Notes under the pieces: model-generated
The model's database searches: none
The model's input: only the letters and a program-made list of their open reading frames with translations
What the model was told of the DNA's origin: nothing
Made by a program: the position numbers and the translations under genes
NCBI RefSeq assembly: GCF_010499255.1
Contig: NZ_JAAGRN010000005.1
Coordinates: forward strand, 124,001 to 188,000
DNA length: 64,000 bases
Source: Sheuella amnicola
GTDB lineage: Bacteria; Pseudomonadota; Gammaproteobacteria; Burkholderiales; Burkholderiaceae_B
Direction of reading: 5' to 3'
In this document: positions 18,574 to 30,500 of the stretch, in pieces
Layout: each line of letters begins with the position of its first letter
Numbering within the stretch: position 1 is the stretch's first letter

Positions 18574-21500
18574 ATGAAGTCAGTTGCCGATAGGCTCGCC
18601 CATCTTTCCCCTGCTAAAAGAGCTTTGCTTCAACGTTTGCAGGCGCAAGAGCATTCGAATGATTTATCCGAAGTCATCACTCGCCATGAAGGTCAGAAGA
18701 CTGGGTTGCCTCTTTCCTCATCCCAGCAACGATTATGGTTTCTTGATCAACTTGAAGGAGCAAATGCGACATACAACATGCCGGTTGCTGTCCGCCTTGA
18801 GGGACATCTTGACGTCGAAAAGCTTGAACGCGTTTTCAAGGAAATTCTGAAACGGCATGAATCGATACGAACAAACTTCACCTCCATCAATGGGGAGCCT
18901 GTTCAGTCCGTTTCAGATCATGCGGGCTGGGAACTTGGAAAAATTGACATCTCGGATACCCCCGTTGATGACCAGCAAGCCCGCATATCGAGAATATCCG
19001 CAGCCGAAGCTCAGCTTCCTTTTAATCTTGCCAAAGATTGTCTATTGCGCGCCACGCTGATCAAAGTAGCCATAGATGTTCATATTATTTTGATCACGAT
19101 GCATCATATCGTCTCTGACGGATGGTCCATCGGCAATGTTTTATTGCGCGAATTAATCACGCTTTACTCGGATTTCACACAGGGTAAAGAATCTTCCCTT
19201 GAAGAACTACCAATTCAATACAGCGACTTCGCAATTTGGCAGCGAGAGTGGCTCAAAGGGGAAAATGTTTCCTCTCAATTGAATTACTGGACTAAACAGC
19301 TTGCGGGCATACCTGCTTTATTGGAATTTCCGACGGACCTGCCCCGGCCACCTGTTCAAAGCTTTAAGGGACAAGTCTATAACTTCACACTGGATAAGTC
19401 GCTCCTCGCAAAGCTCAAAGGATTAAGTCAAAAGTCAGGCGTCACTCTATTCATGACTCTCTTGGCTGGATTTTCCGCATTGCTTTCTCGATACAGCGGT
19501 CAGGATGATGTGCTGGTTGGATCGCCGATTGCGGGTCGAAATAGAAAGGAACTCGAACCTCTCATCGGTTTTTTTATTAACTCGCTTGTTTTCCGAACGA
19601 CTTTTCATCCGGAACTAACTGGAACAGAATTATTGCTGAACACCCGTCAGACATGCCTTGATGCGTTCAAGCATCAGGATGTGCCATTTGATCGCGTGGT
19701 CGAGACGATCAAGCCTGAGCGAAACCCCAGCTTTTCTCCCCTGTTTCAGGTGATGTTCATTCTTCAGACACAGAATGCTGAACGAAGTGATCTGACTGCC
19801 GGCGATGTCAAATTGACTACATTGCCGATAGATGCCGGCACATCCATGTTTGATTTCACGCTCAAGCTGGAAGAGCAAGGCGGTACACTTGAAGGCGAGT
19901 TTGAATACAACACGTCACTTTTTAAGCACGACACAATAAAACGCTTTGTTAATCATTACATCTGTTTGCTTGAAAATTTATCAAACAATCCAGACCAGAT
20001 TCTTTCCCAAATTCCGCTGATGCTCGATGATGAGCGTCAGCAAATTCTGGATGTTGTGAATCAAACCAACAGATCATTCAACTTTTCCGAAAACGTTCCG
20101 TCACTTTTTGCCAAACAGGCCGATCTTCGCCCCAATAGCATTGCCGTTCAGTGTGGCGATGAAGCACTGACATATTTTGAGTTGAATCGTCGAGCCACTC
20201 AGCTTGCCTTGCATCTGAAATCCCTTGGCGCCGGTACAGAGACACTCGTTGGTTTGTGCACCGAGCGCGGCATTCCGATGTTGGTCGGTTTACTTGGCAT
20301 TCTTAAAGCTGGTGCAGCTTATGTACCGCTGGATCCAAGTTATCCGAAAGATCGAATTGGCACAATGATAGAAAGCTCAGGCCTCAGATTACTGATCACC
20401 GAGGATGCCTGCCTGAATGCATTGCCTGACAGCACCTGTACGAACATACTGATTGACCAGCATTGGCCACTCATCGAGCAGGCATCCGGAGTGCTATCCG
20501 ATGCGTTTTTGCCTGATACCCTGGCCTATGTTATCTACACATCAGGTTCGACAGGAAAGCCCAAAGGGGTCCAGATCACTCATCGTGCATTGACAAACTT
20601 CTTGCTGACTATGCAAGAGCGTCCGGGCCTGACACATCAGGACGTATTACTGGCAGTGACAACCATATCTTTCGATATCGCCGGGCTTGAACTGTATTTG
20701 CCTCTCATTTCGGGGGCAAAAATCATATTGGCAAGTCGGGAAACCGCCATGGATGGTTTTGCTTTATTGGCAGCCATGCGGAATTCGAATGCGACTGTCA
20801 TGCAGGCCACGCCTGCAACTTGGCGAATGTTGATGCTGACGAATCCGAAAAATCTGGGAGTCAAGCGAATATTCTGCGGTGGTGAAGCTCTCGATGCGGA
20901 GCTTGCCTCTTTATTGCAGGAAATGAATGCCGAAATATGGAATCTGTATGGGCCAACCGAAACAACAATCTGGTCAACGGCTTATCACGTCAACGCCAAA
21001 TCGAACGATTCACTGGCATCAAGAAAATCGGCGGCGTCGATTGGTTCCCCCATCGGAAACACACGAGTCTATGTTCTGGATGAATTTCTGGAGCCTACGC
21101 CAATTGGCGTGCCGGGTGAACTCTATATAGGTGGGGCCGGGGTCAGTCGAGGTTATTTCAATCAAGCCGGATTAACCGCCGAACGGTTCATTCCAGATCC
21201 TTTTGGGAAAGGTGACAGCACCAGGCTCTATCGGACAGGGGATCGTTGTTATTTCAACGCTGAAGGTCAATTAATCTACTCAGGAAGAATCGACTTTCAA
21301 GTCAAGGTTCGAGGCTTTCGTATAGAGCTCGGTGAAATTGAATCGACACTTCTTCAACATGAAGCAGTTCAAAATGCTGTTGCCATAGTTAAAACCGATC
21401 AGGTGGATCAGGCCCAAATTGTCGCCTATGTTCAATTAGAACCAAACTGGACTCCTTCTAACGATCAGCATGAAGTGAACGATCGTCAAATCGATAAGTG

Positions 21501-24500
21501 GCAAACCGTTTGGAATGAAACATACAAAGCCAATCCTAAAAAGATCGAAGATGACCTGAGCGGCTGGTTGAGTACATACACCGGAAAATCCATTGAAAGA
21601 GCAGAAATGCTTCGATGGACTCAGGATACTGTTGATCGGATTCAAAAGCTCAAACCAACCAAAATCCTTGAGATTGGCTGCGGGACTGGTCTATTACTGA
21701 CTCGATTGGCGCCTCATGTCGAACACTACACAGGCGTCGACTTTTCGGCCAACGTTTTAGGAAATCTTGCTGCCCGCCTTGATCAGATGGGAATCGGCAA
21801 TGTCAATCTGGAGTGTCGTCAAGCAAATGCGCTTCCAGAAGAGTTCAATAGAAAATATGACACCGTCATTATTAACTCTGTTGCACAGTATTTTCCAAAT
21901 ATAGAATACTTGATCGATGTCCTGACCAAAGCCATAGATTCGATTTCGGATGGTGGACATTTATTTCTTGGTGACTTGCGGACCCAAGGCTTGCAAAGAA
22001 TTCAACATCTTTCTGTTGCTCAATTCCAGCACCCTGAAGAAACATCAAATCAAGAACTGCGCAGAATTGCGGATGCATCCGTTCAGCGTGAAGAAGAGCT
22101 TGTGATTGATTTGGAATTACTTGCGCTATTGAAATCAAGAATAAACCGCATCAAGAATATTGAAAGCATCATTAAATACAACTCCGATGACAATGAAATG
22201 AGCAAATTCCGCTCGGACGTTATCATTCACATCGGAAATGCTGAATCTAATCACGCTTCGACATCCGTAGAAATTCTGGACTATTTGAGTCTGGACATGG
22301 ATGAAGTTGGTCTGAAAGATTTATTATGCAATCGAAAGAGCAGTGTGATCATTCGCAACATGCCAAATACCAGGTTGCAAGATGATGCAATGTTGTTGGA
22401 TCGAGTTTATCCATCGCCTCAGCCACATCCAGATTCGACACGAGCAAGTCAGTCGAATCTAAATTCCATTTCGATTTCACGCCTCCTCGAAATCGGAACA
22501 GCTTGCGATTTTGAGGTTTTTATTGCCTTTTCATCGACAGACCCGGAACATCGGTTGGATGTGTATTTTGATTTTGAATCAAAACATTCCAGATTTGGCG
22601 TACCGATTGAAATCAGCTACCCCGATTTCAGTCCCGCAGGCAAAGTGATATCACGGTTGGCAAATCACCCCGATCAAGTGATACACAATAGAATATTAGT
22701 AAGCTCATTACGCACATTACTTCAGGAACATTTACCCGCGTACATGATCCCCTCGGCCATCGTGTGCGTGGATCAGATGCCCATGACACCGAATGGAAAA
22801 ATCGATCGCAAGGCCCTGCCTTCGCCCGATACGTTCGAACGCCAAGAAACCTACGTCGCGCCGCAGACTGAAGATGAGATTAAATTATGCGAAATCTGGT
22901 CCCAATTATTGGGCGCGCCCAAAGTAGGCGTGCATGACAACTTCTTCATGCTTGGCGGGCACTCGCTACTGGCGGTTCAAGTCATTTCGAAAATCAGGGA
23001 TGTTTTTTCGATTGAGCTTTCAATACAAGCGCTGTTTGACTCACCTACGATTGCACAACTGGCAAAACTGATCGAATCGAACTCTCATCAAGCGCAATCG
23101 ACAGCATCACCAATCACGCCAAGAGACACCTCTGATAGACGCTTTGCACCACTATCATTCTCGCAACAACGATTGTGGTTCCTGAGTCAACTTGAGGGAC
23201 TGGCATCGACTTATCTTATCTCCGGCGCAGTTCGCGTAAGAGGAAATCTCAATATTGAGATTTTGGAAGCCGTATTTACTGAAATCGTTCGGCGTCACGA
23301 ATCGCTGAGAACACGTTTTGTAGAAATCAACGGACATCCTCAAGCAGAAATACGACTGGCAAGTCCTTTTAAACTGACTCGGATTGACATCAGTCATCTT
23401 GAGGAAGCTTTAAAAATTCAACAAGAAAGTTTTCTCATCGCCCAAGAATCCAATCGACCTTTTGATCTAGCGGATGATCTGTTGTTCCGCGTCACTGTCA
23501 TCAAAACCTCTAGTGATCTGCATACGATGGTGATGTCTTTACATCACATAATTTCCGATGAGTGGTCGATGGCACTACTTCAGCAGGAAATTGCCGACCT
23601 ATATCGCGCTTACAGCCAGCACCAGCAATCACCTCTGACTGACCTAGCGATCCAATACGGAGACTTCGCGCATTGGCAAAGAGAATGGCTATCCAGTGAT
23701 CAAATCGAGCATCAGCTCGGTTACTGGTCTAACCATCTCGCGAATGCACCAGCGCTGCTCGAGCTGCCTACAGACTTTCCCAGACCCGCAGTTGCGCGGC
23801 ATATCGGCAAAACGCATACTTTTTCAATAAACCGAAATTCCGCAAACAGAATTCGACATCTTGCTCAAACGACCGGCTCAACCCTATTCATGACCATGCT
23901 GGCCGGTTGGGCATACCTACTAAGCAGACACGCCGGAACGAACGATATCGTCATTGGTTCACCCATGAGTAATCGTAATCGCTCCGAACTTGAAAAACTC
24001 ATCGGATTTTTTGTCAATACTATTCCTTTACGCTTTAACTTAGGCGGGAATCCTAGCGCTCGCACACTTTTGGAGCATGCACGCCATGTCTCTTTAGGAG
24101 CCTTTGCAAATCAGGATGTTCCTTTCGACTCTATCGTCGAAACAGTTAAGCCCGAGCGCAATTTGAGTTACACGCCGATATTTCAAGCCATGTTCGTGAT
24201 GCAAAACGCGCCGACTGCCGAACTTGCATTCAACGAGCTTGTTCTGGAGCCCATCAGGACAGAAACACTCGTCTCAAAATTTGATTTGACGCTGTCGGTT
24301 GAAGAAATCGATCACAATTTAATTTGCACTATCGAATACAGCACTGATCTTTTCAAGGATACGACGATTCAAAATCTGAGTGATCAGTATGCACACCTGC
24401 TGGACGAAATGACCGTTCATACAGACGCATCTCTTGCAAGCCTGTCGCTCATTTCACAATCAGCATGGAAAAAGCAGCAAGTTGAACTCTATCAGCCCGA

Positions 24501-27500
24501 GTCGGCATGGCTCGCTGATTGGGGCACCTCTTCTGTTCTTGAACTGTTCAATGAAGTCGTCAAAAGAGATCCGGAAAAAGTTGCGCTGACACATCTGGGC
24601 CGAGAACTGCGCTATAGCGAGCTAGACCATCTTTCGAATAGACTGGCTCACGCACTCAAACAACGCATAAGTTGCGATCAACCGGTCATTGGCCTGCATG
24701 CCGAACCCGATTTCAACATGATTATCGGAATGCTAGGGATTCTTAAGGCTGGAGCAGCCTACCTACCCCTTCTACCTGAAACGCCCGCTGAACGCATTCG
24801 GATGATGATCAACGAGACAAATGCACAATATGTCTTGAACGCAAATGCCGATCTGAATCTGGACAATCCAGGCTGTACTCAATTACTAATCGATGAATTA
24901 ATCGAAAATCAGGAAAACTCAAGCAAAGGTGCATGGAACATACATCCTTCGAGCCTTGCTTATGTTATCTATACCTCCGGATCTACCGGTCAACCTAAAG
25001 GCGTGATGGTCAGCCATCAAAATCTTGCATGCTCGACAAGTGCAAGATTGCGATACTACAAAATGAACTTCACAAGCCTGATCCTGTTGCAGCCCTTTTC
25101 TTTTGATGTGGCTACCGGAAATATTTTCTGGACATTGTGTTCGGGCGCGAACCTTCACCTCGAACCTAGATCACTTGCTCAGGATCCGCATCTCTTATTA
25201 CAAAAGATTCAAGAATATAAAAACTCGCATTTAGTGCTATTGCCTCTTTTGTACGGCCCGCTACTCGATTTAGCCAGCGCAGATGCTTTGTCATCCTTGC
25301 GCAATGTGATTGTGGGTGGCGAAAAGATGCCCATCGATTTAATTCAGAAACATTTTAAAATGTGTCCTGAATCTTCGCTGCATAATGAATACGGCCCTAC
25401 TGAAGCAACCGTCATGTGCTGTGCGTATGATGCAAATCAACCGGACAATCTGGACAAGATCGTTCCTATTGGCAAGCCCATCGCCGCAAGCAGAATCTAT
25501 CTGCTTGATCCTTACCTGAATCCTGTGCCTACAGGCATGCCCGGCGAACTTTGTATTGGCGGCCCGCAAGTTTCGCTAGGATATTTATCCCATCCTTCAC
25601 TGAGTGCCGATAAATTTATTCCAGACCCATTTGATGCTCAGCCTGGAAGCAGACTTTATCGCTCGGGTGATATTGCCCGAATGTTGCCGGATGGGAACAT
25701 TGAATTTGTCGGACGTGAAGATCAACAAGTCAAAATTCGCGGTTTCCGCGTTGAGCTTGGGGAAATTCAGGCAAAAATCAAATCATTTCCTTCCATCAAA
25801 GATTGTGTCGTTCTTGCCCTTGAGTTGGGCTCGAGCAAACGTCTGGTTACCTATGTCATTCCTGAGTCAAGCACATCATTTTCCGAAAAGGATTTAATCG
25901 CCTTCCTTTCGACTGAATTGCCCGAATACATGATACCCACCTCGTGTATTGCGCTTGAAGAGTTCCCCCTCACCAGCAACGGAAAGCTAGATCACCGGGC
26001 ATTACCTTCTCCCGATCAAACGATTCAAGCTCAAAACCTTGCCGCACCTGTTAACAGGATAGAAAGTGAACTGCTGGATATCTGGATGACGGTTCTAGGC
26101 ACCAAGCAGATCAGTGTTGAAGATAATTTCTTCACTCTGGGAGGTGATTCGATTTTAAGCATTCAGATCATCAGTCGGGCTAATCAGGCCGGATTCAGTC
26201 TCACCGTTAAACAACTGTTTCAGCATCAAACAATCAGAAAGCTTGCAACGTGCGTGAGAATGGGTCAAAGCGTTGCCGCAGACCAACAGCCGTACTTTGG
26301 ATCGTTTGATACAAGTCCGATTCAAAAGTGGTTTCTGGACGAGAATCCAGCTCACCCGGATCACTTTAACCAATCGCTATTTCTCGAAATCAATCCATCC
26401 ATCACGGATGATCAGCTCAAATCATCCATTCGAGCATTAGTGCATCATCACGATATGCTACGCGCCCGGTTTAATCGCGAATCAGATCTTGAATGGCAAG
26501 CTCGAATTTCGGATTCGATAGATGAGGACGCATTCACATCAGTCACAATGACTGCCCTGTCACAACAGGAGTGGTCCGCTGCGATTGACGATATAGCTAA
26601 TCAGGCTCAACAAAGCCTGAGTCTGTCGAATGGCCCCATTTGGCGCGTCATTCGATTCAAGATGCCGGCAGGAACATCCGATAAGCTGCTCTGGATTATC
26701 CATCACCTTGCCGTTGACGGTATTTCATGGCGCATTCTGCTCGAAGACCTTGAGGCTTGCCTGAGCCAGTCAGTCAACGCACAACAAATAGCATTGCCGT
26801 TTAAAACAAGCTCTTTTCCACTCTGGAGCAAAAAACTTCAGACTTATGCAGCTGACGACAAGAATGTTTCCGTCTTAAATTACTGGTTGAAAATGGGCTC
26901 AAGCCAGGCGCCTGAATTAAATCGGGATTTCGAAATTACCCATACAAACCAAAACGATCTGTCGACATTACAAACATTGACGACTGCCTTACCCGCTGAT
27001 CTCAGCCAAACAATCCTGACTGATGGGCTTAAAGCATTCCGGGCGCAAATCAACGATTTGCTACTCACCGCTCTGGCAAATACTTTTGAACAATGGACAG
27101 GGCACTCAAAGCTATTACTCACCCTGGAGGGCCATGGTAGAGAAGATCTGTTCAATGATGTTGATATTTCGAGAACTGTTGGATGGTTTACAAGCGGATT
27201 CCCTGTTCTTCTGGATCTGACCTCTACGCCATATACCGGTGATCATCAAATAGGCTCGAGGATTAATCAGGTTAAAAATACTCTGAGATCCATACCCGAT
27301 CACGGTGTGGGATTTGGCATTTTCAGACGACTGCATCCAGATCCTGAAATCCGCAAGCAACTTGCATATGGCGACATGCCTGAGCTTAGTTTTAACTATC
27401 TGGGACAGTTTAATAAACCACCCTCAAATCGCTATGTATTGGGTGAAGCCACAGAATCAGCCGGTCGCGAACAAGCCTTGACCGGAAAGAGAACTGCGCT

Positions 27501-30500
27501 CATAGAAGTGAACGGAATCTTCCGTGGTGACGCACTGGAATTCACCTGGGGCTACAGCGATCAAATCCATCGATCCGAAACGGTTCAACATCTAGCCCAG
27601 TCTTTCATTGCTGAGTTAACCAAGCTAAGCAAGTTAAGTCAGCACGGTGCAGATGGCTACCATGATTACGCCGCTGTCGACTTTCCATTAGCTCACCTGG
27701 ATCAAGAGTCGCTGGAAGTCATCACCCGTGAAACACCGGACCCCATTGAAGATATTTATCCTCTGTCACCCATGCAGCAGGGCATGCTCTTTCATAGTGA
27801 ACTGGAAGAACATGCGGGAAATTACATCATTCAATTTACCTGCACACTGCGTGGAAACCTGAATGTCGAGCAGTTTGTTCGCGCCTGGCAAATGGTTCTG
27901 AATCGACACTCAAGCTTACGAGCCAAGATCTTTACCCTCCCCGGACGCGATCCTTTGCAAGTCGTTCTGCAAAATGTGGAACTACCCTGGATTTTTCACG
28001 ACTGGCGTGGTCAACCTTTGCAGCAGCAATCTCTGAGCTGGACTGAAGCGATCAGTCATGATCGCACCCTCGGATTTAACCCGCAATCAGCGCCGATGAT
28101 GCGCTGTACTCTTGCGCGAACCAGGGAAAATGAGTGGAAATTCCTCTGGAGCCATCACCATTTATTAACTGATGGTTGGTGTTTACCAATACTGTTGAAT
28201 GATGCAATCTCAATCTATGAGTCCGAAAACTCGGGCTTAGCATACTCTCAACCGAAACCGAGGCCTTACCGAGACTATATTGAATGGCTTTCTGCGCGTG
28301 ACCTTGATCAGGCTAGGCAATACTGGCGCAAAAATCTGGCCGGCTTTGACACACCTACGACGATCGGGACGTTACCAACACGCACGGACCTTGCGGAAAC
28401 TTCATATCAAGATTATGCAGTCGAGTTAGATGAGAATACGAGCAATGAATTACGCACACTCTCAAAGCAGCACAGCCTGACACTCAGCATACTTATACAA
28501 GGCGCATGGTCGCTTGTCTTAAGCCGCTATAGTGGATCAGATGATGTGGTGTTCGGCGCAACCGTATCGGGACGCCCTCCCGAAATTGCCGAAGTGGACG
28601 GCATGGTTGGCTTATTCATCAATACGTTGCCTGTGAGGATAGCCGTTCATTCAAGCCAGACTCTGATCGACTTTCTAATTGACATCCGGGAACAACAATT
28701 AACCCGCGACGAATACGCTTATACCCCTCTGGTTGAAATTCATGCCTGTACCGATGTACCTGTGCGTCAGGCATTATTTGAATCGATTGTCATATTTGAA
28801 AATTATCCAGTTGACGAAATGCTGGATCAAAAGGCGGATGCCTTGCAGTTCGATGATGTCAAAGTGATGGAGCAAACCAGCTTCCCATTCACGATAACGG
28901 CCTCGCCTGGCAATAGAATACCCATTAAGCTGACTTGCGATACTTCACGGCTGGACAACGCTCAGGCTCAGCGACTTTTGAAGCACTTCACGAATCTGCT
29001 AAGTTCGATCTCAAACAAGATCAACGACACAGTCGAATCATGGCGTCGCACCATGCTTGGTTCGAGCGAACTGCTGGCCTTGATTCAAGATGAAAACCAA
29101 ACCATCTGTCATACGGAACACCACGATCTGACTTTCCCAAGGCTCTTTGAGATTCAAGCCCAAAGGAATCCGGATCGAATTGCAGTGATGTTTGAAGATC
29201 AAAAACTGACCTATGCCGAGCTGAACTCCCTAGCCAACAAGGTGGCGAATCAGCTTCAATTACTCGGTATCGGTGAAGGTCAATCAGTTGCCATTTATAT
29301 GCATCGCAGCGCAAACTTGCTTGCGGCTTTAATTGGAGTTCAGAAATCGGGAGCAACCTACATTCCCCTGGATCCATCCTATCCAGCCGACAGAATCGCC
29401 TATATGATTCAGGATAGCAAGGCAGGCATTGTTCTCACCGATGAAGATACATTCGATCAAATTCAGGCCGATCACGCAAAAACACTCAAACTGAATGATC
29501 TGCTTCAAAATACCGAATTGACTTCAATCAATCCGATGACATCGATTGATTCGAATGCATTGGCATATATCATCTATACATCCGGTTCGACAGGAAAGCC
29601 TAAAGGAGTTGAACTGTCGCATCGCGGTCTGACAAACTTCCTGCTGTCCATGGCGCACACGCCTGGATTGAGCGATACCGATACCCTTCTCGCGGTGACG
29701 ACCATTTCTTTCGATATCGCAGCATTGGAGCTCTATCTACCCTTGCTGGTCGGAGCAAAGGTCGTGATAGCCAGTCGGGAAACAGCCGTTGATTCCACAA
29801 AGCTTCTGGAAGAAATCACAACCCGGAACATCTCCGTCATGCAGGCTACGCCGACGACTTGGCGCATGCTGATCGAAGCGGGTTGGCACGGCGTCTCTTC
29901 TCTAACGCGAGGATTTTGTGGTGGTGAAGGCTTTCCGCATGACTTGGCACAGGCCATGCTTTCCAACGGGCTGAATGTCTGGAATCTGTATGGTCCGACT
30001 GAAACAACCATCTGGTCCAGCGCCTATCAAGTTCCCGTCGATGATCAAGCGAAAGCCTATGAGGATATCGGACAACCTATCGACAATACCACCATGTATG
30101 TGGTTGATCAGTCGATGGATTTGTGTCCGAATGGCGTGGCGGGGGAACTTTTGATCGGAGGCGAAGGACTTGCGGTTGGGTATCGCGGCTTACCCGCCAT
30201 GACAGCTGAAAAATTCATTCCCGATCCATTTGGTTCGAAACCAGGGGCTAGACTTTACCGAACCGGAGATCGAGCATTACGCCAATCCAATGGAATTTTG
30301 ACTTGCCTTGGACGGATTGATCATCAAATCAAGGTCCGCGGCTTTAGAATCGAGCCCGGTGAAATTGAAGTCATCATCCAGCAACATCCTGCTGTCAGTC
30401 AGGCGGTCATTAGCGTGTGGGAGCCTGCGGTCGGAGACAAGCGAATCGCAGCCTACATGACTCGTCTGGATGATGCAGTCCAAGTTGAAACCATCCGAGA

